Source: Tenrec ecaudatus (lineage: Eukaryota; Chordata; Mammalia; Afrosoricida; Tenrecidae). From it: a stretch of DNA of 64,000 nucleotides. Location of the stretch: the NCBI RefSeq assembly GCF_050624435.1, contig NC_134546.1, positions 17,383,001 to 17,447,000 on the forward strand. Reading direction: 5' to 3'. The translations under genes and the position numbers were made by a program. The first letter of the stretch is position 1. Every line of letters starts with the position of its first letter. Under the pieces are notes generated by a model. The model ran no database searches and was not told where the DNA came from. It saw nothing but the letters and a program-made list of their open reading frames with translations. Positions 33,746-44,632 of the stretch are shown here, in pieces.

Positions 33746-33968
33746 GCGGCCATCTAACTGAGAAGCAACAAAGCCCACACGGAAGAAGCATACCAGCCTG
33801 TGTGATCACGAGGTGTCGAAGGAATCAAGTTTTAGGAAGAATCATATCATTGTGTGCTCTCCTTCCCGATATGATTGCTGAAGACAAATGTGTGCATAAG
33901 CAAATGTGGTGAAGAAAGCTGATGGTGCCCGGCTATCAAAAGATATAGTCTGTAGTCTTAAAGAGGGT
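33746..33968 (+). mobile_element. L1 3'UTR, inverted 5' segment
   Basis: AGCGGCCATCTAACTGAGAA, GTGTGATCACGAGGTGTCGA, GAAGACAAATGTGTGCATAA and GAAGAAAGCTGATGGTGCCC in sense orientation. Together with 33590-33745 this is the head-to-tail inversion typical of twin priming. Confidence 0.8.
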
Positions 33969-35597
33969 GATTTTAAAATACTCTGTTGTGTGCTGCTTGC
34001 TGGGCACAGGTCCCAGGCCCCAGGCAAGGCTGGCAAGGAGGGAGGGCTTTCTCTCCTCTTGCTCCCCAACAGATGATGGAGCTGGCAATTCATGAGGACA
34101 GGTCCCGGTACAGCAGTCCGGCCGGGGAGGCGGGGGGTGTGGGGGAGGGCGGGGCACTCTGGTTACTACCACCGACTTGCTTTTACTTCTGTGTAACAGG
34201 TAACTTCCCCCAATACACCCCAGGCCTGGCTCTCCCCACCTTCTTTCCCAAAGGAGCAAAAGTAGAATTCTCCCAGGCTGCGCCTCCCAAGCCCTGCGCC
34301 TGCAGCCGGATGGCAGACCCTCTTCACTGACCGCCCCCGGCCGCCCCCCCACCCCTCCACCACCGCGTGCTACCGCCGTCCCCACGCACCCCGCTTGAGG
34401 CCCTGGACAGGCGAGTAAATGTTGGCCATGGAGACTTTGGGAGATGGAGACCACTACCCCAGGCTGCGGTGAGGCCAGGAACGTTCCTATTTAAGGTCTT
34501 GGGACAGAAGCCCAGCATCTCTGTGTCTGTGGCCATCAGTCCCCTTCAAGCTCCCCTCTTGCTTGCCCTGGTCCCCTCACCTCTTCTCCTCTGTTCTACA
34601 GCTAGAAAGCACTTCCCCTCCAAGCCTCTTCTCCAAGAGTCCCCTGTCCCTCGTCTGAGGTCCCCACTTGCCCGGCAGCTCTGTGTGCAGTTGATGCTTT
34701 GTCCCTCCCTCACACCACGCCATATTCCGTAGGGCCAGGAGACCGGGCTGGCAGCTTCCTTCCCCACTCTCCCACCACTGCCCCTCTTCCCTGGGGAAAC
34801 CCTGGGTCACTTCCTGGCAGTGTATGCTCTCTGCCCTTCCCTGCTGGAGTCATTTTTGGGCATCAGTAGCTCCCAGCTCAGTCCTGGATGGCCAGGGCCA
34901 CCGACACCCCAGTGCCCCAGTTCCTAATGTCATGCTGTACAACTTCAATGTGCCCCATGGGTTCCTTCTCCAAAATCCATTTTCTGCCCACTCACCCTGA
35001 GCCAACCACCTTAGGGCCACACCTTGGGCTTGCTGTGGGCTTAGAGCCAGACTCTCACTCCAAGGACCCTCCGTCTGTCAACAGACCCCTCTGCTTTCTT
35101 CCCTAACCCCCTCCCTGCCTTCACCATCCTCCCTTTCCAACTTCTGGTCTTCACCCGTCGCTTCAGGCTTCTCCTGACAAAATGCCCCATCATCCCACTT
35201 GCCATGGCTTCCACGTTGCTGGACCAAATAGGCATGTTTCAGGCCATGGCTTTCCTCTCTGTCAGCAGCCTCTGCCACTGTTGACTGCTCTTGGCATACC
35301 TGTCCACCGGGGTCCACAAGACAACACTCCCTTGGTTCTCCTCCTACCTCTTGGTTGCTTCTGCTCAGCCTCTGTGACCAGAGCAGCCTTCCCCACCACA
35401 GCTTGGAGGCACTTCCAAAGTCCATGAGAGGTTCTGCCTTCCTCTTTCCTCCCTCATTCCCACGACCTCATCTGTCCTTGAAATGATGGGTGATCTCTCC
35501 ACCCCGCTTCTCCTCTGAGTTCTAGATCTGCATCTCAGACTATTCTCCCACCACCACTTAGATGCCTCCACGCCCTTCGAACATACCCAACCCACTG
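33969..35597. other. Unique sequence, nothing recognised
   Basis: C/T-rich with several long open frames. A CG-containing C-rich stretch at 34330-34400 is too short and CpG-poor to call a promoter island. No TGFA-like first exon was seen. Confidence 0.4.
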
Positions 35598-35635
35598 TCA
35601 GTGAGTGGACCCAGACTCAGCGTGACCCTCTAAAG
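35598..35635 (-). repeat. AfroSINE, split copy, first part
   Basis: GTCAGTGAGTGGACCCAGAC and TCAGCGTGACCCTCTAAAG form the antisense SINE tail, interrupted by the element at 35636. Confidence 0.7.
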
Positions 35636-35816
35636 CAGCAGTTCTCAACCTGGCGGTCAAACGACCCTTTCACAGGGGTCACCTAAGACCCTATTTCTAA
35701 GAACCGAGACACCGCTCCTCTGTCCGTCTCCAGGTGGGTCTGCCCACATATGGTGTCACCACCCCATGAGGAACTGTATCAAAGGGTCGTGGCTTTAGGA
35801 AGGTTGAGAGCTGCTG
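35636..35816. mobile_element. SPIN-like hAT transposon, non-autonomous, 181 bp
   Basis: Terminal inverted repeats CAGCAGTTCTCAACCT and AGGTTGAGAGCTGCTG. Internal words are AAACGACCCTTTCACAGGGG, TCACCTAAGACC and AAAGGGTCGTGGC. The flanking octamers are CTCTAAAG and CTATAGAA, an imperfect 8-bp duplication. The termini and interior match the SPIN family as I know it. There is no transposase. Confidence 0.8.
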
Positions 35817-35955
35817 CTATAGAAGGTTTCCAGGACTGTTAACTCTTTACGGGAGCAGACAGCCTCCTCTTTCTCCTGCAGAGTGGTTGATGGGTTTGAA
35901 CAACTCACCTTGTGGTTTGAAGTCCAATGCTTAGTTAGCAATGCCATGACCCAAT
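35817..35955 (-). repeat. AfroSINE, split copy, second part
   Basis: After the hAT element the antisense SINE resumes: GGTTTCCAGGACTGTTAACT, CTTTACGGGAGCAGACAGCC, GATGGGTTTGAACAACTCAC. Confidence 0.8.
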
Positions 35956-36269
35956 CCTTCTCCAGAGTTCTCTACCTCAGTGTGCCATGTGACCCACAGG
36001 GTTGACCACGGCCACCTCTAGCTCTGGTAAGTGGCCCATGATGGGCCCGTGGCCTGTTAGGCCATTGGAGTCCTTCCTGGGGATTTTTCTAACCAGATCT
36101 AATTTAGCACGCTCTTCTGTGTATTGAGGGTCCTGCAGAAAACCTGTCTGCAACTGGACGCGTTGGCCAGGTGAAGGTGAGAGCCCTGGGGCTTGGAGAG
36201 GTGGTTTCAGACCCCACGGCCCGGCAAAGACCGCCATCCCCACATCGCTTCCATCTAGTAGGCCTCCGA

Positions 36270-36385
36270 CTGTGCTCAGGGTGGCTTTATGTACATTCAG
36301 GTCACTTGCAACGGAAGAAAATCCAGGCCTTGGTGCACAGGGTCGCCGTGGGTCAAAGCCGACTCGATGGCGCCTAACAACAAGT
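36270..36385 (+). repeat. RTE 3' terminal fragment
   Basis: Ends GCACAGGGTCGCCGTGGGTC then AAAGCCGACTCGATGGCGCC and TAACAACAAG, the RTE/AfroSINE terminal signature including the simple tail. Confidence 0.65.
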
Positions 36386-36467
36386 CTGTCACCGAGTCTA
36401 ACACAACCACTAACTATCTCGTCCCAACCATGTCTGCTGTGCAGCCGCTGTCCATCCTGCAAACAAA

Positions 36468-36640
36468 GCCAACAGACTCGTTGCCATCACGCTGAGTCCG
36501 ACTCCTAGTGACCCTGCAGGACAGGGCAGAACTGCCCCATGGGCTTCCCAGACTGCAACTCTTCGGGAGCAGAGAGCCTCCTCTTTCTCCCATGGAGCAG
36601 TTGGTGGTGTTGAACTGTTGATCTTGAGGTTAACCTGGGA
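36468..36640 (-). repeat. AfroSINE
   Basis: Antisense: CACGCTGAGTCCGACTCCTA, GACAGGGCAGAACTGCCCCA, GTTGAACTGTTGATCTTGAG. It lacks the tRNA-like end. Confidence 0.85.
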
Positions 36641-37439
36641 CGCCCACCTTCAGAGCTCCAGTCCGTCCCTGGTCCACCATAACGCCTCCCTGAGATACCT
36701 CCACTGGCCTCTTTCCTGTCACCTCTGGTCACTCGCTCCTACTCCAGGCTGTCTCCATAGAGCAGCCAGCAACGAGCCTGGCAGTGATACGTGTGACCTG
36801 TGTTTTGGGGTCTCTCCTGCATCCCCATAATTTGGCTATTCTCTTCTGTATCTGAAAACAGTGACAACGAATCACAGTGGGCTGAGCTTTGTTATTGGGG
36901 GAAACTGACCCTCAAGTGACCCTTCTCCCACAGTAACAGAAGTCAGAGTACACGTCTCGCTCTGCGGAAAGAGCGAAGCTGTCTAGCTACAGCGCAGTGA
37001 GAGGCTGGCTCAGCCACTTCTCCTCAAGTTTAGAGCACTGAGGCCTAGGGCTGGGGGCTGGGAAGAACAAGCAGGCTCCTAAGGGAGTTTGGCTGGTGTC
37101 CCCGGCCCAACTAGGGACCTACATGTTGGGGGAGGAGCTGAGGCCAGATCCTCCACTAGGCCCAGCTCTCCCAGCCTGTGCGGGTCCCCTGAGGAGCCCC
37201 CTTGCTCTCATCAGGACCTGGGCATGGTCAGAATGTCATGGCAGCAATGGAAGCAAAGCCACGAAGTCCCTGAGGAATCCTGGTTGTAGACTTCTGACTT
37301 GGGGGGCAGCCAGCACCCCACCAGAATGTCATCACAGCCAGAGACGAGCATCCCTCAGACTTCGGGGGATCCACTTTCACAGCCGAGGTCACATGGAGTG
37401 GACTCTGTGAGGTCTCGGTCTCCTCGCTAGCATCTAAAA
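36641..37439. other. Unique sequence, nothing recognised
   Basis: No assignable repeat and no supported exon. Open frames at 37089-37491 overlap on both strands. Confidence 0.4.
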
Positions 37440-37630
37440 GCAAGTCTTCAGATCCGGGAACCCCGTGGATGCTTGGGAAATTCAAGGCCATATTGGCCTT
37501 GCTGCCAACTGTTCACTGGGAGAAATGAGAGCTGTGACCACAAAGGTGCTCCAAGCTGGGACATTTGTAGGCAATGCAGGGAGATGACAGGCCCAGAACT
37601 ACTACTGACCAGGTCGGCCAATGCCACTGC
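37440..37630 (-). repeat. Possible ERV leader sequence next to the LTR
   Basis: Immediately downstream of the LTR end (minus strand) comes GCAGTGGCATTGGCCGACC. This has a TGG where a primer-binding site would start, 4 bases after the LTR. No tRNA could be matched by eye and no gag-like reading frame is present, so this may equally be flanking DNA. Confidence 0.3.
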
Positions 37631-38142
37631 TGTTAGATGCCTCAGGTGGGAAATGCCTCGGTCCTCGGCTTCACACGAGAAAGAATTCACACCAAAGCCT
37701 GGTTTGCGATCCAAGTGGGTTTTTATAAGGATGGAAGAAGTTTCAGGATGGAAGAAGTTTCAGATTTTACAGTTAACTGAACACAGACTGCACCCATGCA
37801 CGTGGTGACCTGAGAGGGGGGTGGGGAGAGAGAGAGAGAGAGACCACAGCATGCAGCATGGCTGAGCGGAAGGCAGGGGGCAAAGGGAAAGAGAGGGTGG
37901 TCTCCCTATTCTGGCCTTTGGAGGCGGCCTTTCACCTGGGAGGCGTGGTCGACAGTATGGTTGACCCCACTGGCTGAATGACGTAAGCCCACGTGGCCTA
38001 GTTTGAGGCCCACCAGGTGCACCGCCTTCCTGGCTCCAGGGCCTGAATTGGCACATGCCCTTTAGGCTTTATGGGCTTCCAACTTCCTGCAGGGGCCCCC
38101 CTAGCCATGGAAAATAACCACCCCCAATCTTGCTACCTAACA
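37631..38142 (-). mobile_element. ERV LTR, 512 bp
   Basis: On the minus strand it starts TGTTAGGTAGCAAGATTGGG and ends GAGGCATCTAACA. The promoter/R-U5-like part CACTTGGATCGCAAACCAGG, preceded by a TATAAAAACC box, is shared with the piece at 32030. An (AG)n run is at 37827-37842. The structure suggests a class I (gamma-like) LTR, but the family is not identified. No viral gene was seen. Confidence 0.68.
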
Positions 38143-38149
38143 CTACCTT

Positions 38150-38225
38150 TCCCTGGTGGCACTGAGGGTTAAGCCTTGGCGATTCCAACCCATCAGCCAC
38201 TCTGAGAAAGAAAGAGGAGGCAGAC
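38150..38225 (+). repeat. AfroSINE 5' fragment
   Basis: TTCCCTGGTGGCACTGAGGG, then GATTCCAACCCATCAGCC and AGAGGAGGCAGACTGG. It starts within 10 bases of the LTR edge and is truncated. Confidence 0.6.
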
Positions 38226-39599
38226 TGGGCCTGACATGATTGACAGCCCGAGAAGCCCTAAGGAGCAGCCCTGCTCTGCCCGACAGAGTGGATGTCCGTC
38301 AGAACAGACCAGGCGGCACTCACAAGAACTTACCATGGCACTCACAAGAACTGCCACGCAGAGGCGGGGGTTGCAGACCAAGGGCACCCTCTCAGGAGAA
38401 GCCACCGTGTGTGGGAGATGACGAGCAGATCATGTGGGGGTGCCTCCCTACTTGTCACCAGGAAGCAGCCACCCCAAAGTGTGATTTGGAAAATAGCCAC
38501 AATCTGGAGTCTCATCATCCCTGGGGGGGAATCTGATCATTCCAGGGAGCTCCCCGGATGCCCTACGTGGGGGAGAACCAGATGAAGCAGTGCCCTAGCC
38601 CACAGACCAGGGCAGTCTCCTACCTGTATTCCCCAGGTGTCAGTGGCCCAGGAAGGGGCGAATGACAATGACTCACCATTAAATGCAACACAGAGAAAGG
38701 TTCCAGGCCCTGATGCCTCTGCTCCATCCCCACCCCCACACACACACACAGTTAGGGGGCTCAGACAAGCCTAACTCCCAGTGCAGTCAACCCCCCGGCA
38801 TTCCTCTGCCCAGTAGGCCAGACCATGGGAGACCAGATGCTATGGAGTGTTTGTCGTTGCCCCTCCTAACAAAACACTTCCCGCCCTAGCCCAGGGGAAG
38901 TTTTGTTTTTTAATCCTGGATAGTGGGGGTATTGTACTGACTGCTCAGTAACTTCACAGAGGGTAACTGTTCCCCCAACAAACAAACTAACAAACCAGAC
39001 CCTCCTTAGGGGGAGCAATACTGAGCTCAGACCCCAACAGAAGGGAGCTTGCCGGGGTCCTTTACTGGAGAGGTCCTGTCCTGCCCTGAACTCTGCCACA
39101 CCCTCCATGGGACTCTAGCTGACCAGGGAGACCCAGCATTCCCTGCCTGCTCGAGTCCTGGACCATCCCTGGGGCCTGCACAGTTCTTCTCAGAGAGGGG
39201 CCAGAGGGCAGCCACGTGCACGGAGGTATGGACAGAGCCTGGACATGAGTTCTGGGTGTCCTCACCTTGGAGGACAAGTCCCCTGGTGACATGAAGGGGC
39301 CCAGTGATGGGAAGAGAAAGCTAACAGGCCAGATGCCAGGCCCTGGAGTCATCGTCTCCACCCCCACCCCCATGAGCCCAAGTGAATTCCAAAATCAGAG
39401 CCTGCCTTGCAGGCCATTCAAATGGATCATTTGTAAGGGGTATGTGTGTGTCAGGAGGAGGTGTGTGTGTGGAGGGGTGGTGGTGGTTCATATATATATT
39501 TAAATAGATTATATATGGGCCTCTGATTGTACTCTTGGCCTGCACCCCTGAAGGGCAGTTCTATTGGTCAGCGTTTCGTGCTGAGTTTGAGCCAAGCCA
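38226..39599. other. Unique sequence with small microsatellites
   Basis: Contains (CA)n at 38738-38750 and GT/GGT-rich runs at 39444-39488, followed by TATATATATTTAAATAG. No supported gene. Confidence 0.4.
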
Positions 39600-40000
39600 A
39601 TACGGCAGAATGAGGAAGAATCGAGGCGTTGCCGGGTGGTGCCGGCGAAGAACATTGGCAGCACCATGGACAGCAAGAAGCACACACGCATCGGCCTCGG
39701 AAAGGCAGCCCGCATGCTCCCCGGAAGTCAGGATGGTGAGCATCGTCTCAGGGACTCTGGACATGTCATCGGGAGAGGCCGGTCCCTGGAGAAGGACGTC
39801 CTGCTCAGTAAAGCCGAGGGGCAGTGAGGAAAGAGAAAGCCCTTCACTGGAATGGACTGACACCCTGGCTACACCAATGGGTTCAAACCAAGGACGACGG
39901 TGAGGCCGGCACAGGAGGGGCAATGCTTCGCTCTGTTGCGCACAGGGTTGCCACGAGCCCAAATGGACCTGACAGCACCCAACAGCACCGGGGGCGGGGG
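39600..40000 (+). repeat. RTE (BovB-like) 3' end, sense
   Basis: Starts in the ORF2 C-terminus (GGTGCCGGCGAAGAACATTG, GCACCATGGACAGCAAGAAG), passes GGACATGTCATCGGGAGAGG and ends in GCACAGGGTTGCCACGAGCC, then GACAGCACCCAACAGCACC. It is less diverged than other RTE pieces and reaches the 3' terminus. Confidence 0.8.
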
Positions 40001-40939
40001 GCTTCTGCTGCTCACTGAGCCCTGCAGGCTGAGCACTGCCAAGTTCATTTGAGAGCAACGCTGAGGGGGTCCGTGGGAATGACCATGTCTGAGCGACCGT
40101 GACTGTGGGTGTGTCCTCGTGTCTGCACACTCACTAATGTAAGGAATGGGCGAATCCTGGAGCAGTCAGAATTTTACGATTCTTCTATTTTATCATTTAA
40201 CTTTAAAATAATCTGAAATGATCAAAAGGAATGTGAATTTTGACATTCACTGTATTGGGGTGTGTTTTTTAATATTGACTTCTTCAGTGCCTTTTTCCCC
40301 GACCTCCCAAATATTGAGTTCTTCGAAAGGATGTTTCTGATGTCCGTGCTTTGCTGGCACCTCAGACCCACACCATATACTGACTGGCCCCTCAGCTCCT
40401 GGCCCTGGCCTGAGCCCAGGGCAGGTGTGAGCAGATGCCACCTCCCCTAAAGTGAGTTTGGATCCCATTGTAAGCCACTGCCAGTGTAGTTTGGCACTAT
40501 GTCACACCAAGGCTTCAAACTGGTTCAACCACTGCGAATTTGCCTTCCACCTCCGATATACTGAATCCGAATCTACCATCAGAATCACCAGACCCCGAGG
40601 TGCGCCCTACATTAGCATAAAAATCACCTGGGGATCATTAGGAACCACCTGGGAATCTTGCCAACACATAGATTTATTATTGGGTGTGAAAGACAGATCC
40701 TAGGCCAGGGGTTGAACTGGAACGAACCTGCCACAATTTGCACCTGCCAGATTTTGTGAGAACAGAGTCAAGTTCAATTTCGAAGACCATCTATAGGAAC
40801 TGACTAGGGAGACATCCAGGGCTTCGTGCGGTAGGGGGATCCTAGAGTTCTATTGAGGCAAGGCTAATCCTCGCTCCAGCAGGAAGGCTGGGAGAGAACT
40901 GGGGCCTCCAGTGGGGGCTCTGGCTGGATTCTGTTATGG
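40001..40939. other. Unique sequence; weak MER5-like trace
   Basis: Mostly unassigned. At 40575-40660 the words ATCAGAATCACC, ATTAGCATAAAAATCACCTG and AACCACCTGGGAATC recall a MER5-type hAT element, too short for a firm call. Confidence 0.35.
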
Positions 40940-41040
40940 AAGCAGGAGGTCCTAAAGCTGACTGCGCACTTGCTACGCACCCAGCACTACGCCGAGCACT
41001 CTGCATGTACTATTCCCTCAACACTCCCCCGCATCACAGA
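40940..41040 (-). repeat. MIR-like relic, part 1
   Basis: TGCTACGCACCCAGCACTAC, then GCCGAGCACTCTGCATGTAC and TATTCCCTCAACACTC resemble the antisense MIR/L2 tail. It continues at 41307 after SINE insertions. Confidence 0.5.
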
Positions 41041-41044
41041 AAAA

Positions 41045-41100
41045 AAACCCAAAAAAGCTCACAGTCACCAACCGAGTGCATTGTGACTCACAGCAGCCAT
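41045..41100 (-). repeat. SINE tail fragment
   Basis: CACAGTCACCAACCGAGTGC followed by ATTGTGACTCACAGCAGCC is a truncated antisense AfroSINE end. Confidence 0.5.
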
Positions 41101-41114
41101 ACCATAGAAAACTA

Positions 41115-41306
41115 TACGCCATCAAGTCAATTCTGATTCATAGCAACCCTGTAGGACAGAGTAGAACTGTCCCGTGGGTTTCTGAGGCTCTAATGCTCTG
41201 AAAGAGCAGAAAGCTTCGTCTTTCTCCCAAGGAGCAGCCAGTGGGTTCGAACTGATGACTTTGTGGTCAGCAGCCCAGCATGTCACCACTGTGCCACCAG
41301 GCTCCT
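41115..41306 (-). repeat. AfroSINE
   Basis: Antisense: ATCAAGTCAATTCTGATTCA, GGACAGAGTAGAACTGTCCC, GTGGGTTCGAACTGATGACT and GTGCCACCAGGCTCC. Complete. Confidence 0.92.
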
Positions 41307-41400
41307 TATATCATAGAGGAGAGATGCAGTTATCTCCTCCTTCTACAGAGAGGGACACTCGTTTAGAAGTCAAGTGACTAGTTCTAGGACACAAAACTTA
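41307..41400 (-). repeat. MIR-like relic, part 2
   Basis: ATGCAGTTATCTCCTCCTTC, then TACAGAGAGGGACACTCG and AAGTCAAGTGACTAG follow the antisense MIR core order. It joins conceptually to 40940-41040. Confidence 0.55.
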
Positions 41401-41762
41401 CAAACCTCCAGCCAGGCCCCACACCACGCAGCGTGGTTCCAGAACCCTGGAGCTGCATGGTCTCTTGGCACGAAGGACAGACCTAGGGACGGGAAGGGGG
41501 CAGGGGGAAGGGGGATCAGCAATCAGGCTGCCGCAAAGATGAGGCTTCAGGCAGCTGGGCAGAGTCTACCGATATTAGCTAAATACATGGTAAGGCTGCG
41601 GAGGCCTGATAGTCAGGTAGGTTCTTGGGTCTTGGATGACTAAGGAGAGGCTCACTATTCATTCTTGATCTCCCCACTCTTACAAAAACAGATCAAGGTT
41701 CCGAACAGCACTGCCCAGGAATTGCCTACCCTGAAAAATGGAGGGAGTTCTGCTGGAATTTA

Positions 41763-41788
41763 CACACGCACGCACGCACGCACGCACC
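41763..41788. repeat. (CGCA)n microsatellite
   Basis: About six CGCA units between unique flanks. Confidence 0.95.
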
Positions 41789-42041
41789 TGCCCCCCACTC
41801 CCAACCTCCCTGTAAAGAAAGAAAATGCCTTCTCCCGGTGGCTGTCCTTGGTAATGACAATGGAAAGCCAAGGGAGTTTAGTGGTGGCAAAGCAAGAACA
41901 CTTCCTTTGTGCTCTCGTGAATAACCTTTTCCATTTTTCCCCTCCTAAATATCCCATAGCCATATGAAAGGAATTTGCATTCTGCTTATAGGACATACTG
42001 TATGTGTCTGCTGAATAAAGACGGCTTTATTGTTACATTTC
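41789..42041. other. Unique sequence, nothing recognised
   Basis: No repeat or coding signal assigned. The same applies to 41401-41762. Confidence 0.35.
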
Positions 42042-42250
42042 CAAACCCACCAGCCGCACTCTGCAGGGGAAAGATGAGGCTGTGCGCTCACACAGAGACG
42101 CGCAGTCTCAGAAAGGCTACACAGGAGCTCTGTACGTCAGGCTCCCCTGGAGGGCCAGGGGCTGGTACCTGTGTGGAGAGAAAGGGGTGGAAGCAGGGTC
42201 TGCTCTGTCCTACAGCGTCTGGGCGAGTGGAAAACAACGCAACAGCAACA
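42042..42250 (+). repeat. AfroSINE, partial
   Basis: AAACCCACCAGCCGCACTCT, GGGAAAGATGAGGCTGTGCG and GCAGTCTCAGAAAG. The tail beyond 42130 is rearranged or too diverged to follow. Confidence 0.65.
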
Positions 42251-42369
42251 CGCTTGGTTTAGAGATGGTTGGGTTTTAGGCCCCCTGTCTGTCCGAAATG
42301 AACTTGCGTGTCACTAAAGACTCCAGCCCTCTCTGGTTTTACATTGCTGAAAATGTATTCTTCCTGTTA

Positions 42370-42540
42370 AACTATCATTTTTTAAAATAGTTTTATTGGG
42401 GGGGCTCATACAACTCTTATCACAATCCATACATCCATCAGTTGTGTAAAGCACATTTGTACATTCATTGCCCTCATCATTCTCAAAACATCCACTCTCC
42501 ACCCAGGCCCCTGGCATCAGCTTCTTATTCACCCCCCCCG
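42370..42540 (-). mobile_element. L1 3' end
   Basis: Antisense: ATAGTTTTATTGGGGGGGCT, TCCATACATCCATCAGTTGT, CTCCACCCAGGCCCCTGGCA. It is followed by a C-run and T-run (42533-42561) with a CCCGCCCACC/GGTGGGCGG inverted pair around the T-run. Confidence 0.85.
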
Positions 42541-43047
42541 CCCACCTTTTTTTTTTTTTTGGTGGGCGGCCTCTCCATCCCTCCCTTCCACAGGTTTTGA
42601 TGTACAAACAGACACCAAGATAGAGAGAGCTATAGATTCACACACACACACACAACCAATTATCCTGTTATCTAACATTGTGCATTTAAGACAAAGGTAA
42701 GAGTCCACTGTGTAGTTTGCTGGCTGTGGTTTGGCAGTTATTTGAGGACGCTCCTCCCCTTTATGCTCTGGACTTTTCCACCGCCTCACTCTGTTTTGAT
42801 ATCTGACATTTGGTATTTGGATTAATTTTTTTATGTTCTCAAATATTATTAGTGGGGTTTTAATATATAAATCCTTTTGTTGGGGGCTCTTATAGCTCTT
42901 ATGCCATGGATTAAAATTTTAAACAACTGTTTTGGGAGTGCAATTGACATGCAACAAAATACATGTATTTCCCCTATACAGATCTTTACATGGGGTTTCG
43001 TTTCTCTAAATATACAGGAGGGGAATGACTGGTCACCTGGCAGGTGC
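42541..43047. other. Mixed unassigned sequence
   Basis: Holds a (CA)n run at 42638-42652 and a short antisense L1-like word (TTTTGTTGGGGGCTCTTATA) at 42875. The rest was not recognised. Confidence 0.4.
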
Positions 43048-43095
43048 TATGGATTGAATAGTGGCCCCCAAATACATGTCCTACATGGCAGGAGC
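43048..43095 (+). repeat. MaLR/MLT1-like LTR start
   Basis: TGCTATGGATTGAATAGTGG then CCCCCAAATACATGTCCTAC is the classic head of MaLR LTRs. Only about 50 bases are recognisable. Confidence 0.5.
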
Positions 43096-43159
43096 TGTGG
43101 TGGAGCAGAGGCAAAGCACTCAGCACTAACAATAGACCTTTTCCGGCGAAGAGTCTGTT

Positions 43160-44030
43160 AACACAGTCTGTACGATCGCTGAAGACAAAGCAGATGCATA
43201 AGCAAATGTGGTGAAGAAAGCTGATGGTGCCCGGCTATCAAAAGAGATAGCGTCTGGGGTCTTAAAGGCTTGAAGGTAAACAAGTAGCCATCTTGCTCAG
43301 AAGCAACAAAGCCCACATGAAAGAAGCACGCCAGCCTGTGTGATCATGAGGTGTCGCAGGGATCAGGTAGCAGGCATCAAAGAACAAAAAAATATATCAT
43401 TGTGAACGAGGAGGAGCATGCAGTGGGGACCTAAGACCCATCTCTAGGCAAGTGGGCGTTCCCTTATAGAAGGGTCATGGGGAGGAGACGAGTCGTTCAG
43501 GGTGTAGTGTAGCAACAATGAAACATACAGCTTTCCTCTAGTTCCTAAATGCTTCCTCCTCCCCCACTATCATGATCCCAATTCTACCTTACAAATCTGG
43601 CTAGACCAGAGGATGTACACTGGTACAGACAGGAACTGGAAACACAGGGAATCCAGGACAGACGAACCCCTCAGGACCAGTGGTGAGAGTGGCAATACTG
43701 GGAGGGTGGAGGGAAGGTGAGGGAGAAAGGGGGAACCGATCACAAGGATCTACATATAACCCCCTCCCTGGGGGCATGGACAACAGAAAAGTGGGTAAAG
43801 GGAGATGTCAGACAGTGTAAGAAATGACAAAATAATAATAATCTATAAACTATCAAGGGTTTGTGAGGGAGGAGAAGGGGGGAGGGAGGGGAAAATGAGG
43901 AGCTGACACCAAGGGCTCAAGTAGAAAGCAAATGTTTTGAGAATGATGATGGCAACAAATGTACAAATATGGATGTATGTATGGATTGTGATAAGAGTTG
44001 TATGAGCCTCCAATAAAATGATTTAAATAT
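43160..44030 (+). mobile_element. L1 3' end, 0.87 kb
   Basis: Same order as 21950-22817 of the large L1, from GATCGCTGAAGACAAAGCAG to CCTCCAATAAAATGATTTAA. No ORF2. Confidence 0.93.
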
Positions 44031-44035
44031 ATATG

Positions 44036-44124
44036 TTGTCATTTTCTAATTGGGTTGTTTTCTTATTATGTTCTAAAGATTCTCTATGTAGTCTGAATCC
44101 AAGTGCTTTATCACTGTATATCTA
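44036..44124 (-). repeat. Old L1 relic
   Basis: TTTTCTAATTGGGTTGTTTT then GTAGTCTGAATCCAAGTGCT has the antisense L1 pattern. It may be continuous with 45129-45960 before later insertions. Confidence 0.45.
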
Positions 44125-44632
44125 TGTGGCAGTTACATAATCTCCTGTCAACTTGAGCGAAGGGTGGAGTCTAGCCTATCAATCAGGTCATAGCCAATGA
44201 TGCCTCTGTGTGGGCATGGCCTTCTCCTGAAGATTCTGGGAACTCCTGTCCTCCTCCCTGGAGGTAGGACCCACACTCTGCTTCATATTCTGTTGACAAG
44301 CCACATGGAGCCACACTGATGGCAGCCCGAGCCCTGGAGCTGGAGGAACCACATGGAGAGCCACGCCAGTGCTGAGATGCTTCCACTGCCACTGGATCCA
44401 CAAGGCTTTCCACCCACTGGCCTGTGATCGCCCTGCCTTCGATGTCATTGCATGGGCTGCGTAGCAGAATGTATGGACTAATATCAGACACATGGGCTAA
44501 TATCAAACTTATGGTCTTGATCTGGACTAGGCCGGGCTGTTTCCTTAATATAGAATTATTCTTGGATATAAAACTCTCTTACACACACGAGTGTCTCTGG
44601 ATTTGCTTCACTAGTCAACCCAGACGAACACA
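44125..44632 (+). mobile_element. Solo LTR, 508 bp
   Basis: Starts TGTGGCAGTTACATAATCTC and ends CAACCCAGACGAACACA, so TG...CA. The flanks are ATCTA (44120-44124) and ATCTG (44633-44637), matching 4 of 5. Related pieces are at 3775 and 54026. The TATAAAACTCTCTTACAC part near the end is shared. The family name is unknown to me. Confidence 0.68.

Noticed and set aside
33274..33912. A 212-codon frame on the plus strand
   Set aside because: Its second half reads straight through an antisense L1 3' end and an inverted L1 3'UTR. Chance ORF.
33969..35597. Possible TGFA first exon or CpG-island promoter
   Set aside because: GC-rich in part, but few CpG dinucleotides and no reading frame with the expected signal peptide was found on the minus strand.
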